A DNA stretch of 64,000 nucleotides from Devosia oryzisoli (GCF_014837245.1 NZ_JACYFU010000002.1:1-64000); one strand, 5' to 3'. Positions 43,793-53,666 are shown, numbered from the stretch's first letter. The notes: generated by a model from the sequence alone, not told the origin. A program made the numbers and translations.

Positions 43793-43809
43793 GCGCAAAC
43801 ATTTTGCGC
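43793..43809. promoter_or_regulatory. Palindromic operator candidate before the class V PLP enzyme
   Basis: GCGCAAA CAT TTTGCGC is a perfect 7-bp inverted repeat with a 3-bp centre, 31 bp ahead of the ATG. It differs from the TTGT/ATACAA elements of the island, so a different regulator may bind it. Confidence 0.5.
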
Positions 43810-43840
43810 CATCGTGGCGGACAGAGCAACATTATCCCGG

Positions 43841-45259
43841 ATGGCGATCGTGGCAGTCTTGGCAGAGGTGCTGGGCGAACATGCGGGCGGCGATCTCCTC
43901 GCCGCCATTGCAGGCAACATCATCGGCAAGGGCCAGGCAGTCCCTGGCCCGTTCGGCCCGCACCCCATGATCTATGCCGATTTCGTGGCGTCGGGGCGGC
44001 CGCTGCAGCAGGTGGAAGCCTTCATCGCGACGCACGTCCTGCCCTGGTATTCGAACACCCACACCGAGGGCTCCCATTGCGGGGCGGTGATGAGCGACCT
44101 GCGGCGCCAGGCGCGCGCGCTGATCAAGCAAGAGATGGGCGCGGGCGAAGATGTCGCGCTGATCTTTGCCGGTAACGGCGCCACCGCGGGGCTCAACAAG
44201 CTCGTGGCCCTGCTGGACGTTGGCCCCGATACCACGGTGCTGATCGGGCCCTATGAGCATCACTCCAACATCCTCCCCTGGCGCGAGAGCGGGGCGCAGG
44301 TCATCGAGGTGCCCGAAGCCGCCGAAGGGGGACCGGACCTGGACTGGCTGGAGGCGACGCTTCGTTCGCGCAGCGGGCGGGTCATCGGCGCCTTCTCGGC
44401 GGCGTCCAACACCACCGGCATCCTGACCGATACGGACAGCGTCACGCAGCTCCTCAAGAGGCATGATGCGCTCGCGGTGTGGGACTATGCCTGTGCCGCT
44501 CCATACGTGCGCATCGACATGGGGACCGGGGCGGCCGCGAAGGACGCCATCGTCCTCTCGCCGCACAAATTCGTCGGCGGTCCCGGCGCCTCGGGCGTCC
44601 TGGCGCTGCGTAAATCGTGCATTCGCCGCCAGAAGCCGAGCGCCCCGGGCGGTGGCACCGTGCGGTTTGTCTCTCCCTGGGATGTCGTCTACAGCGACGA
44701 TCCGGTGGCCCGCGAGGAGGCGGGGACGCCCAACGTCATCGGCGATATCCGGGCCGGCCTGGCGTTTGCGGTCAAGGCGGCGGTGGGAGCCGAAACGATC
44801 CAGCAGCGCAACGCAGCGTTGGCACGACGCGGGTTCGACGCCTGGCAGCACACCAAGGGGCTAACCTTGCTCGGCCATCCGGAAGCCAAGCGCCTCCCCA
44901 TCTTTTCCTTCACGGTCACCAGCGAGGATGGCGAGACGGTTCATCCGCAGCTCGTCACCCGGCTGCTCAGCGATCTCCATGGCATCCAGGCGCGTGGCGG
45001 CTGCTCCTGTGCCGGCCCCTACGGCCACCGCCTGCTGGACATTGACGAGGACCGCTCCGCCCGGATGCGCGATGGCATCCTCTCCGGCAACGAGGTGGAA
45101 AAGCCCGGCTGGACCCGGCTCAACCTGAGCTGGACCATGTCCGAAGCGGAAGTGGAGCTGATCCTGGAGGCCGTACAGAGCCTTCCGGCCGATGCCGCGC
45201 GCGTCGCCCCCAGCTACACGATCGACCGCAGCACGGCACGGGCGCGCTACAGCGCCTGA
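43841..45259 (+). CDS. Class V aminotransferase-fold PLP enzyme (cysteine-desulfurase-like)
   Basis: This 472-aa PLP enzyme has HTEGSHCGAVMSDLRRQARA, LIFAGNGATAGLNKLV, SAASNTTGILTDTDSV, VWDYACAAPYVRIDM with the cofactor Asp, and the Schiff-base Lys-243 in IVLSPHKFVGGPGASGVL. Near 385-392 it reads GGCSCAGPYG, where cysteine desulfurases place their catalytic Cys loop. It is about 60 residues longer than SufS. No sulfur-carrier gene is adjacent. It lies 118 bp after the epimerase behind its own palindrome, so it may be a separate unit of the island. Its substrate is unknown. Confidence 0.8.
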   Translation: MAIVAVLAEVLGEHAGGDLLAAIAGNIIGKGQAVPGPFGPHPMIYADFVASGRPLQQVEAFIATHVLPWYSNTHTEGSHCGAVMSDLRRQARALIKQEMGAGEDVALIFAGNGATAGLNKLVALLDVGPDTTVLIGPYEHHSNILPWRESGAQVIEVPEAAEGGPDLDWLEATLRSRSGRVIGAFSAASNTTGILTDTDSVTQLLKRHDALAVWDYACAAPYVRIDMGTGAAAKDAIVLSPHKFVGGPGASGVLALRKSCIRRQKPSAPGGGTVRFVSPWDVVYSDDPVAREEAGTPNVIGDIRAGLAFAVKAAVGAETIQQRNAALARRGFDAWQHTKGLTLLGHPEAKRLPIFSFTVTSEDGETVHPQLVTRLLSDLHGIQARGGCSCAGPYGHRLLDIDEDRSARMRDGILSGNEVEKPGWTRLNLSWTMSEAEVELILEAVQSLPADAARVAPSYTIDRSTARARYSA

Positions 45260-45274
45260 CGACTCTGCACAGTC

Positions 45275-47611
45275 TCAGGCCGGCTGGAGCAGATTGGCCA
45301 TCAGCCGGAACGCCCCGGGCACCAGCCTGTCCATCTGGTGGTGCAGCACGAGACTGGTGTGCGTGTGACGCCCTCGTCCGATCTCGGCTGAAAGGAGCGA
45401 GCCCACCAGCGGCGCTTCGCCCGCATCGCTCATGCTGAGCAGGGGCACATAGGCCTTGTCCCAACTCGAGGCGAAATAGAGCCCGCGCTCCTTGTCCCAC
45501 TGCGCGAAGTCGGCATCGGCGATGCGGTTCGGGCCCGTGAGCAGTTTGTGATCCGGCGCCAGCAGCGTTACCGGCGCCGCCGGATCGGTCACCCGCCAGC
45601 GCAGCGAGGGGCTGCCGATGACCAGCCGGCGTGGCGGCGTCGCCTCGGGCCGCCAGCCGTCACTGGGCCGGTGGTAGAACGTGACCAGATGCCCACCCTT
45701 CGCCACCCACTCATGCAACCGCGGCGTTGCCGCCTGGAGATCAGGGCGCGTGCCGAAGGCGAAGAGACCGACGACAATGGTGTCGAGATGGGCGAGATCA
45801 CCAGCGAGAGCCTCGGCATCGAGGTGCTCCAGCGCGACCCCCATGCGACCGAGCCAGAGCCCGACGCGGTCCGCACCGCCGCCTATATAGCCGACGCGCG
45901 TTGTGGGCACGGCAAGATCCAGGGCCAGAACATCGATCTGCTGCGGACGGACGAGCCGCGTGCGCCCGATGTGCGGGTAAGCGATCGGCGTGCTGGAATG
46001 GGCTGGAGCGCCATCCAGCATCAGCTTCAGGCTATGGCGGCCCGGAGGCAGATCGGCGGTCGGGGTCACCACCAGACCATCTGCTCCAGCCTCGACGGCC
46101 AGACCCTCCACGGGTGGGATCTGCAGCTGCCGGGCGGCCACACCCTTGACCCTGATTGCATGACTTTCCGTCTGGCCAAGCGGCACGATGATCGCTTCGG
46201 GTACGACGGAAACACTTTGCAGGGGATCGATCTGCAACGGCTCCTCGGGGTCGAGCGAGAACTGGATCGTCGATCCGTCGACCGTTGCCATCACGTCAAT
46301 GGACACAAGCCCGTTGCCGCCAAGGCTTTGCCAGTCGGGCAGGAAGCCGTTGGTCGCCTCCGCGTCCGCCGATGCCTGCAAAGGAATGCGCGTTATCCCC
46401 GGCGCGATGCTCGTCGCCCCCGGTGCGGATAGTCCGGTGCCGGTACGCGCCGCCACGCTGATGCTATCGGCGTTGCCGAACGCCGCCTCGACCACGAGAT
46501 CGACGCTGCCGCCGGGGGCTAGGCGATCACTCGACAACGCCACATCGACATCGATCCCTGCAGCAAGGCCGATGGCCACGTCGAGTTCGCGGACCTTGCG
46601 GGCCAGGCGATGGGTGTGCCAGGGGTCGACATTCGGACTTGCGTCCTGCAGCGCCGAGCGCGCCCGGAAAAGCGCTCGACGGACTGCGTCGCCATCGGGG
46701 AAGCGGGCCAATGCCTCGTCAATGCCGGCGTCGGCCTCTGCCAGCGCCGGGGCACCGCCCAAATCCGCGAGCCGTCCCGGAAGGCCTTGGAAGATATCTG
46801 GCTCCGGCGCCCCGTTGACGAGATGCAACGGCCAAGTGGTCGCGGGCGGATAGCGCCAGAACCCCATGTTCTGGCTGGCGTGGTTGGCCCGCGACACCTC
46901 GCCCAGCCGCTCAAAGCTCAGCCCCGTGGCGGCGTCAACGCCTATCGCCTCAATGGTGGTGGTGGCGGGCGGGGGTGGCACTTCATCGTCATAGGTGGCG
47001 CCGCCGCCGGACCAGGCGGGCAGGTAGAACTTGGCGACCTGCCAGGGCGGGAGATCATCGGTGCGGTAGTCGGGGTCAGCGGCCAGCGCGATGGCGCCTT
47101 GCGCCGCCTGCGTCATGGCGCGGTGATGGCCGTGCTGGCCGGGGACGTCGAGGAAAGTGGGGATGACGATGTCAGGCCGGAACTGGCGATAAGCGCGCAC
47201 CAGCCGCTCTAGGGTCAGCGCCCTCCCCCAGCGGGCGAGGGTGTCTTCTCCGGATTTGGAGAAGCCGAAATCATGCACCGGGTCATCCGGGCCGTGGCCC
47301 AGCCATGCGATGTCGGCGTCGAGGACGCGCGCCGCCTCCTCCATCTCGCGCGAGCGCAGAACCCCGAGCGCCGCCTGGCGCTCGGGTCCCAAAGTATTCT
47401 GCCCCCCTTCGCCGCGCGTCGAACAGGCAATGACGATGCGGGCCCCATGCTGGTGGCGCAGCACGGCGAGCATGTCGTTGTGCTCGTCATCCGGGTGAGC
47501 CCCGGTGTTCATCACGGTCACGGTCGAGCGGAGCCTGCCGAGGGCGCGATGAAGGCGGATCAGGTGGGGTACAGCGGCGCGGCGGCGCAGACGATCTCTA
47601 TCAGCAAGCAT
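45275..47611 (-). CDS. Long PIG-L/LmbE-family deacetylase
   Basis: The first 300 residues of this 778-aa protein are a PIG-L zinc hydrolase: VMNTGAHPDDEHNDMLAVLR holds the AHPDD zinc motif, and VPGQHGHHRAMTQAAQG supplies the third His. Such enzymes remove N-acetyl groups from GlcNAc-containing small molecules. The rest, about 330-778, is beta-rich and ends in a glutamine-amidotransferase-like region (DTIVVGLFAFGTRPDL, WVAKGGHLVTFYHRPSDGW). No signal peptide is apparent from the ATG at 47609-47611; a longer frame reaches 47701. It follows the ROK gene by 22 bp on the same strand and is divergent from the ABC/lyase/kinase operon. Confidence 0.85.
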   Translation of the reverse strand: MLADRDRLRRRAAVPHLIRLHRALGRLRSTVTVMNTGAHPDDEHNDMLAVLRHQHGARIVIACSTRGEGGQNTLGPERQAALGVLRSREMEEAARVLDADIAWLGHGPDDPVHDFGFSKSGEDTLARWGRALTLERLVRAYRQFRPDIVIPTFLDVPGQHGHHRAMTQAAQGAIALAADPDYRTDDLPPWQVAKFYLPAWSGGGATYDDEVPPPPATTTIEAIGVDAATGLSFERLGEVSRANHASQNMGFWRYPPATTWPLHLVNGAPEPDIFQGLPGRLADLGGAPALAEADAGIDEALARFPDGDAVRRALFRARSALQDASPNVDPWHTHRLARKVRELDVAIGLAAGIDVDVALSSDRLAPGGSVDLVVEAAFGNADSISVAARTGTGLSAPGATSIAPGITRIPLQASADAEATNGFLPDWQSLGGNGLVSIDVMATVDGSTIQFSLDPEEPLQIDPLQSVSVVPEAIIVPLGQTESHAIRVKGVAARQLQIPPVEGLAVEAGADGLVVTPTADLPPGRHSLKLMLDGAPAHSSTPIAYPHIGRTRLVRPQQIDVLALDLAVPTTRVGYIGGGADRVGLWLGRMGVALEHLDAEALAGDLAHLDTIVVGLFAFGTRPDLQAATPRLHEWVAKGGHLVTFYHRPSDGWRPEATPPRRLVIGSPSLRWRVTDPAAPVTLLAPDHKLLTGPNRIADADFAQWDKERGLYFASSWDKAYVPLLSMSDAGEAPLVGSLLSAEIGRGRHTHTSLVLHHQMDRLVPGAFRLMANLLQPA

Positions 47612-47633
47612 GGTGGGGTCCGGTTCTGGCAGC

Positions 47634-48857
47634 TCAGCTGGTCGCGTCAGCCACGCTGAGATGGGGTGAAACTGTGTCAAGCAGCGGCAGCGCCGCCGCA
47701 CCCAGTGCGGCAGTCAGTTGGCCCGTCTGGCCGCGGATGACGCGCGGCAGCGAACGGGTCGAGCGCGTGGCGACGGAAACCGGCAACGGGTCGAGGGCGG
47801 CGATGACCGCTTCCAGCACCGAATCGGGAAGGCCCCCACCGAAGACCACCGTTTCGGGGTCGAAGATGTTCTCCAGCATCGCGACGGTCGGGGCGAGGAA
47901 ATCGGCTGCCATCTCGATCCAGGCGAGAAGGGTTTGGTCGCCGGCATCGTGCAGCCGCTGGATGTCCTCGACGGTGGCGACGTAGGTGCCCGCCATGGCA
48001 AGGCGTTCGCGCAGGGCGAAGACGGAGACGAAGCGTTCGAGCGCGCCGGCAGGACCGTAGCGGCCTGTGCCATGGCGCGGCACGAGGCCGATATGCCCGA
48101 TCTCGCCGGCATTGCCGAACGCGCCGCGCACGGGCCGGCCATCCTGGATCACGCCCAGCCCGAGTCCGACGCCAAAATAGAGGTAGCAGAAATTGCTCAG
48201 CTGCCGCCCTGCCCCGTAAAGGCGCTCACCCACGATGGCGGCGGTGGCATCGTTGTCGACGACGACGTGCTCGCCGGTCGCTGCGGAAAACAGCGCCGTG
48301 GGATCGGTTCCGGTCCAGCCCGGCAGGGTGGCGGGCCCGACCGAACTCATGCCGGCGATCTCGAACGGGCCAGGCATGACCACCCCGATGCCCAAGAGCG
48401 TGCTGCGGTCGGTGCCCAGACCCTTTTGCAGGCGCGAGACTTCTTCGGCCACCAGCCCCGGCACCACGTCCGGCCCGGCGTCCGTAAGCGGCACGATCGA
48501 CTGCCCCCGCACCCCGCCCGAAAGATCGAGCAGCGCCGTCACCACATGGTCGGCAGCGATCTCGACCCCAGCCGTGAGCGGTCCGTCGGGATTGACCGCA
48601 AACTGCAGAGGTGGCTGGCCGCGTCCGGAGCGGAGCCGCCCCAGTTGGATGAGCAGGCCCTCAGCAAGCAGGTCCTCCACGATATTGGCAACGGCCTGCG
48701 GCGAGATGTGGGCCCGACGTGCGATCTCGGTGCGCCCGAGTTGCCCGCTGGTCCGGATGACCTCGAGCACCACGCGGCGGTTGTGCGCCCGGTTGCGCTC
48801 AGGGTTGGACCCTATGGCGACACGCCGGCGCAGATCGGAATTGTCTCGGCCGTTCAC
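47634..48857 (-). CDS. ROK-family transcriptional regulator
   Basis: This 407-aa regulator has an HTH (NRRVVLEVIRTSGQLGRTEI, ARRAHISPQAVANIVEDLLA) and a ROK domain with GIGVVMPGPFE, VVDNDATAAIVGERLYG, YLYFGVGLGLGVIQDGRPVR and GNAGEIGHIGLVPRHGTGR. The Cys zinc motif that normally follows GEIGHI is absent (RYGPAGALERFV). GTG at 48857 is chosen for the GGGGAC 6 bases upstream. It is divergent from the sugar ABC operon with 172 bp between and is its likely repressor. It appears co-transcribed with the PIG-L gene. Confidence 0.9.
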   Translation of the reverse strand: MNGRDNSDLRRRVAIGSNPERNRAHNRRVVLEVIRTSGQLGRTEIARRAHISPQAVANIVEDLLAEGLLIQLGRLRSGRGQPPLQFAVNPDGPLTAGVEIAADHVVTALLDLSGGVRGQSIVPLTDAGPDVVPGLVAEEVSRLQKGLGTDRSTLLGIGVVMPGPFEIAGMSSVGPATLPGWTGTDPTALFSAATGEHVVVDNDATAAIVGERLYGAGRQLSNFCYLYFGVGLGLGVIQDGRPVRGAFGNAGEIGHIGLVPRHGTGRYGPAGALERFVSVFALRERLAMAGTYVATVEDIQRLHDAGDQTLLAWIEMAADFLAPTVAMLENIFDPETVVFGGGLPDSVLEAVIAALDPLPVSVATRSTRSLPRVIRGQTGQLTAALGAAALPLLDTVSPHLSVADATS

Positions 48858-48896
48858 ACCCGTCCCCTTCCCTCCCCCTACGATAGGACGGGGTAA

Positions 48897-48923
48897 CAAT
48901 AACTCAAGTAGATTATTTTATTG
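48897..48923. promoter_or_regulatory. Candidate ROK operator in the divergent promoter
   Basis: CAATAA at 48897-48902 and TTATTG at 48918-48923 form an inverted repeat with 15 bp between, inside the only AT-rich stretch of the gap. ROK sites are typically A/T-rich with ends like TTATT, so this placement is plausible. Confidence 0.4.
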
Positions 48924-49029
48924 ACAAGCGACCGGCTTCTCATCGACGCTGAGGGATAGCAGGGCGGTCAACCGTCCTACGCTGCTGGAGAGATCGCTGA
49001 AACCGGGCGGTCGCATGGAGGAACTGAGA

Positions 49030-50268
49030 ATGACAACCAAGGGCAAACTCGCCTTGCTGGCCGCTGGCGTCAGCTTCCTGGCCGTGGGCTCCGCCCAGGC
49101 GGTGGAAATCGAATACTGGCAATATGTGTTCGACAGCCGCGTCAAGGCGATGGACCAGCTGATCGCCAATTTCGAGAAGGCCAATCCGGACATCACCGTC
49201 AAGCAGACCACCTTCCCCTATGCCGACTATCAGACCCGCGTCGTCGCGGCCAAGGTCGCGGGACAAGGTCCGGACGTGCTGCAGCTCTTTTACGGCTGGA
49301 CCGATCAGTTCGTGAATGGCGGCCTTATCCAGCCGCTCGATCCGGCCGTTTTCCCGCACGAAGAGATCGAGAAGGACTTCTTCCCGATCGTCTCGGCCAT
49401 GAAGCGCGGCGATGACTATTATGGTCTGCCCACGGCCGTCCGGTCGCTGGCCCTGTTCTACAACAAGGCCATCTTCGAAGAAGCCGGCATCGAGCCGCCA
49501 CAGAACCTCGAGGAACTGCTTGCGGCTGCCGAAGCCACCACGCAGCGCGACGGCGGCGGCAATATCACCAGGGCCGGCATTACGCTGGACATGGGTGGGC
49601 AGGATCACCACTGGTGGCGTGAAGTGCTGGTGCGCCAGAACGGCGGCGAGCCCTATGACGCAGAAGGCAACGTGGCCTACAACGACGAGGCCGGCGCTGC
49701 TGCCCTCAAGTTCTATACCGGCTTGCAGACCGAGCATAAGGTCGGCCTCGCCGGCTTCATGGACGAGGGTCAGGCCGCCTTCCGCGCCGGCATGGCCGCG
49801 ATGACCATCGACGGCACGTTCCGCCTCGGCGCCTTTGCGGACAACCCCTTCGAATGGGGTGTCGTGGAACTGCCGGCCGACGCGAACGGCATGCGCTCGA
49901 ACTATTCGAGCTATTTCGCCAACGCCATTGGGGCGACCGCGCAGGGTGAAGAACTCGAGGCTGCCCAGAAGTTCCTGACCTACATCACCTCGCCCGAGGC
50001 GATGCAGATCTGGCTCGACGTGGTGGGCGAACTTCCGGCCCGCCGCGACGTCGCGCTGACCGAAGAGAACCTGGCCGACCCGATCCTGTCGCCGTTCCTC
50101 AAGGGCCTCGAATACGCGCACACGACGCAGTTCTACGATGAAGCCGGCCAGCGCCAGACCGCGATCGACATGGTCAATCGCGTCCTGCTCGAAGGCCAGT
50201 CGGTCGAGGAGTCGCTGGATCAGGCTGCAAAGGCCGAGCAGGCGATCATCGACTCCGGCCGCCAGTAA
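49030..50268 (+). CDS. Sugar ABC transporter substrate-binding protein (family 1)
   Basis: This 412-aa protein has a strong GGAGG site 9 bases before its ATG and a signal peptide (KLALLAAGVSFLAVGSAQA). The mature part has the MalE/UgpB-like pattern: VEIEYWQYVFDSRVKAMDQL, FEKANPDITVKQTTFPYADY, GQGPDVLQLFYGWTDQFVNG and YGLPTAVRSLALFYNKAIFE. Family-1 proteins bind mono- or oligosaccharides or glycerophosphodiesters. The ligand is unknown; the lyase and PIG-L genes suggest a glycoconjugate with an amine part. Confidence 0.92.
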   Translation: MTTKGKLALLAAGVSFLAVGSAQAVEIEYWQYVFDSRVKAMDQLIANFEKANPDITVKQTTFPYADYQTRVVAAKVAGQGPDVLQLFYGWTDQFVNGGLIQPLDPAVFPHEEIEKDFFPIVSAMKRGDDYYGLPTAVRSLALFYNKAIFEEAGIEPPQNLEELLAAAEATTQRDGGGNITRAGITLDMGGQDHHWWREVLVRQNGGEPYDAEGNVAYNDEAGAAALKFYTGLQTEHKVGLAGFMDEGQAAFRAGMAAMTIDGTFRLGAFADNPFEWGVVELPADANGMRSNYSSYFANAIGATAQGEELEAAQKFLTYITSPEAMQIWLDVVGELPARRDVALTEENLADPILSPFLKGLEYAHTTQFYDEAGQRQTAIDMVNRVLLEGQSVEESLDQAAKAEQAIIDSGRQ

Positions 50269-50280
50269 GTCCAATCCTGT

Positions 50281-50317
50281 TGCAGGCGGTCGCCGGTTCG
50301 CCGGACGGCCGCCTGCA
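50281..50317 (+). promoter_or_regulatory. Stem-loop between binding-protein and permease genes
   Basis: TGCAGGCGG at 50281-50289 and CCGCCTGCA at 50309-50317 form a perfect 9-bp stem, with a further CCGG-rich inner pairing, 12 bp after the stop codon. No U-run follows. Confidence 0.7.
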
Positions 50318-50366
50318 GCGCCTCGTGCCGGGTGACGACGAGACCCGGAAACGCGCAGGAGCAATC

Positions 50367-51299
50367 ATGGCGACCGCGAACGCAACTCCGCTGCCGGCTC
50401 CGGACCGGTTTTGGGACCGGCTCAGCATCGGCACCAAGCGCGTCATCTGGGCCTGGACCTTCCTGGCCCTGCCGGTGGTGTTTTACGCGGTCATCCGCTT
50501 CTACCCGACGTTTCAGGCCTTCTGGCTCTCGCTGACCAACTGGGACCTGCTGCGGCCCGCCCAGTTCATCGGCCTGGGCAACTACCAGAAGATGTTCGCC
50601 GACCCGATCTTCTGGAAAGTGTTCCAGAACACCTTCCTCTATCTCATCATCGGCACGCCGGTGAGCCTCCTCATCTCCTTCGTCATCGCCTTCTACCTTG
50701 ACCGCGTGCGGGTCCTGCACGGGTTCATTCGGGCGCTCTACTTCCTGCCCTTCCTCACCACCGCCGCTGCCATGGGCTGGGTGTGGCGCTGGTTCTATCA
50801 GCCCGTGCCCATCGGCGTTCTGAACGGGATCCTCGGCTGGATGGGTCTGCCGCAGCAACCGTTCCTGCGGTCGGTCGATCAGGCGCTCATCTCCGTCCTC
50901 GTGCCCGCCATCTGGGCGGGCCTCGGGTTCCAGATCATCATCTTCATGGCGGGCCTGCGCGCCATCCCCAACACCTTCTACGAGGCGGCGCGCATCGACG
51001 GGCTGGGCGAATGGGCGATCCTGCGCAAGATCACCATACCGCTGCTCAAGCCGACCACCGTGTTCCTCGTGGTGTTCTCCTCGATCGGGTTCCTGCGCAT
51101 CTTCGACCAGGTCTACAACATGACCACCAACGATCCCGGGGGTCCGCTCAATTCCACCAAGCCGCTGGTGCTCATGATCTACCAGACCGCGTTCTCGTCC
51201 TATCAGATGGGCTATGCGGCAGCGCAGACGGTGGTGCTGTTCACCATCCTGCTCATCGTCTCCCTGCTCCAGCTCTATGTGCTGAGGGAAAAGAAATGA
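50367..51299 (+). CDS. Sugar ABC transporter permease (UgpA/MalF type)
   Basis: This 310-aa membrane protein has six spans: AWTFLALPVVFYAVIRFYPT first, then LYLIIGTPVSLLISFVIAFY and others. The docking loop is EAARIDGLGEWAILRKITIP near 235-254, the standard EAA motif. FLPFLTTAAAMGWVWRWFY is typical of sugar permeases. The ATG at 50367 has AGGAG 7 bases before it; an upstream codon at 50280 lies inside the stem-loop and is unlikely. It overlaps the next permease by 4 bp. Confidence 0.93.
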   Translation: MATANATPLPAPDRFWDRLSIGTKRVIWAWTFLALPVVFYAVIRFYPTFQAFWLSLTNWDLLRPAQFIGLGNYQKMFADPIFWKVFQNTFLYLIIGTPVSLLISFVIAFYLDRVRVLHGFIRALYFLPFLTTAAAMGWVWRWFYQPVPIGVLNGILGWMGLPQQPFLRSVDQALISVLVPAIWAGLGFQIIIFMAGLRAIPNTFYEAARIDGLGEWAILRKITIPLLKPTTVFLVVFSSIGFLRIFDQVYNMTTNDPGGPLNSTKPLVLMIYQTAFSSYQMGYAAAQTVVLFTILLIVSLLQLYVLREKK

Positions 51300-52156
51300 C
51301 CGCCACCACCCCCTCGTCCACCGAGCTGGCGGCCAACAGCCGCAACATCCGCCCCGGCCGCATCATCGCCTGGACCCTGCTGCTCATCGGCGGGCTCATC
51401 ATGGTCACGCCGCTGCTCTACATGTTCTCGACCTCGCTCAAGACGTCGGGCCAGGTCTACGACCTGCGCCTGATCCCGGCCGCGCCAACGCTCGACAACT
51501 ACGTCAAGGTGCTGGGCGATGGCCGCTTCATGCAGTGGTTCTTCAACTCCACCTTCATCGCGCTGACGGTGACGGCGTCCAACGTCTTCTTCGACAGCCT
51601 GGTGGGCTACACCCTCGCCAAGTTCAGGTTCCGCGGGCGCTACTTCATCTTCCTCGCCATCCTGTCGACACTGATGATCCCCACCGAGATGCTGGTGATC
51701 CCCTGGTACTTGATGTCGAGCCAGTTCGGTTGGCTCAATTCCTATTGGGGCATCATGTTTCCGGGCATGATGACGGCCTTCGGCACGTTCCTGATGAAGC
51801 AGTTCTTCGAGGGCGTGCCGGACGACTTCCTCGAGGCGGCGCGCGTGGATGGACTCAACGAGTTCACCATCTGGTGGAAGATCGCCATGCCCATGGTGGT
51901 GCCGGCCATCTCGGCCCTGGCCATCTTCACCTTCCTCGGCAACTGGACCGCCTTCTTCTGGCCGCTGATCGTCACCACCTCCAAGGAGCTCTACACCCTG
52001 CCCGTGGGCATCTCGAGCTTTTCGGCCGAGGCGTCGATCCAGTGGGAGCTGATCATGACGGGGGCTGCCATCGGCACCATCCCGACCCTCATCGTCTTCC
52101 TGGTGCTGCAGCGCTTCATCGTGCGCGGCGTCATGCTTGCCGGTCTCAAGGGCTGA
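51296..52156 (+). CDS. Sugar ABC transporter permease (UgpE/MalG type)
   Basis: This 286-aa partner permease starts in an ATGA overlap. It has GRIIAWTLLLIGGLIMVTPL, the MalG-like LYMFSTSLKTSGQVYDL, VGYTLAKFRFRGRYFIFLAI, the docking loop EAARVDGLNEFTIWWKIAMP and WTAFFWPLIVTTSKELYTLP. About six spans are visible. The lyase gene follows 2 bp after its stop. Confidence 0.93.
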   Translation: MTATTPSSTELAANSRNIRPGRIIAWTLLLIGGLIMVTPLLYMFSTSLKTSGQVYDLRLIPAAPTLDNYVKVLGDGRFMQWFFNSTFIALTVTASNVFFDSLVGYTLAKFRFRGRYFIFLAILSTLMIPTEMLVIPWYLMSSQFGWLNSYWGIMFPGMMTAFGTFLMKQFFEGVPDDFLEAARVDGLNEFTIWWKIAMPMVVPAISALAIFTFLGNWTAFFWPLIVTTSKELYTLPVGISSFSAEASIQWELIMTGAAIGTIPTLIVFLVLQRFIVRGVMLAGLKG

Positions 52157-52158
52157 AC

Positions 52159-53666
52159 ATGTCCGACCCCCGCCTTTCCGACACCTCGGTCTTTCCGGAC
52201 CCCACCTACAAAGAGACGGTCCTGGCGCCGCTTTTCGATGGCGCCAAGCAACACCATGTCGAGGGCTTCCGGGCCATCGACCGGGCGCACCTGGTCATGC
52301 TGGCGGAAACCGGCATCCTCGACGCCACCCAGGCGGCCGAGATTGCCCGGGCGCTGGACAGCATCGACGCCGAAATCGACCCCTCCGCGCTGGTCTACAC
52401 CGGTGAGGTGGAAGACTTTTTCTTCCTCATCGAAAGGGAACTCAAGAAGCGCTTGGGCCCTGATCTGGCCGGACGTCTTCACACTGCCCGCTCGCGCAAC
52501 GATATTGACCACACGCTGTTCAAGCTCGGCCTGCGCGACCGGCTCAACGTCCTGATCGAGAAGGCCCTGGCGCTCCACGGGGCGCTGATTGCGGCGGCGG
52601 AGCGGGAGAAATCCACCCTCATCGTCGCCTATACCCACGGCCAGCCCGCCCAGCCGACGACCTTCGGCCATTATCTCGCTGCGATCATCGAGTGTGTCGG
52701 CCGCGACATCGAGCGCCTGTTCGAGGCCTATCGCATCGTCGATCTGTCGCCCATGGGCGCCGCGGCGATCACCACGACCGGCTTTCCGACCAACCGCGCC
52801 CGCGTGGCCGAACTCCTCGGCTTTGCCGCGCCGCTCGAGAACTCCTACTCCTGCATCGCTGGCGTGGACTACATCACCGCGACCTACTCGGCGATTGAAT
52901 TGATGTTCCTCCATCTCGGGCGGCCGATCCAGGATTTCCAGGTCTGGACCAGCTTCGAGGTGGGCCAGATCTATGTGCCCAACAGCCTCGTGCAGATTTC
53001 CTCGATCATGCCGCAGAAGCGCAATCCGGTGCCGATCGAGCACTTGCGCCATCTGGCCAGCCAGACCGTGGGGCGCGCCCACGCCATGCTGACGGTGATG
53101 CACAACACGCCGTTCACCGACATGAACGACAGCGAAGGCGAGACGCAGGCGCTGGGGTATGGCGCCTTTGCCAGTGCCTATAGGGTGCTGGACCTGCTGG
53201 CAGCGCTGGTGGGACAAATCCGCATCAACACTGACCGCGTGCGCGCCAATATCAGCCGCTCCTGCATCACCATTACCGAACTGGCCGACAGCCTCGTCCG
53301 GCGCGAAGGACTTTCCTTCCGCGAGGGACACGAGATCGCAGCGGCTGTCGCCAGGGCCGTGGTGGCCATGGAGGGCGATCTCGTGAACGACGGCTTCGGC
53401 CCGTTCACCGAGGCGTTCAGGTCGGCGACCGGCCGGGACAGCGCGCTGGACCGGGCGGCATTCGCCGAGATCGTCTCACCCGACTATTTCGTTGCGGTAC
53501 GAACCCGCTTCGGCGGTCCGGCGCCCGAACCGCTGTCAGCCGCCATCGACGGCTACAGGCAGCACGCCGCCGGGCTCGCCGCGCGACACGATGACCTGCT
53601 GCGTCGCCAGAGGGACGCGGCACAAATGCTCAAAGAGCGTTTCGACGCATTGAAGGGAGCCGCGTA

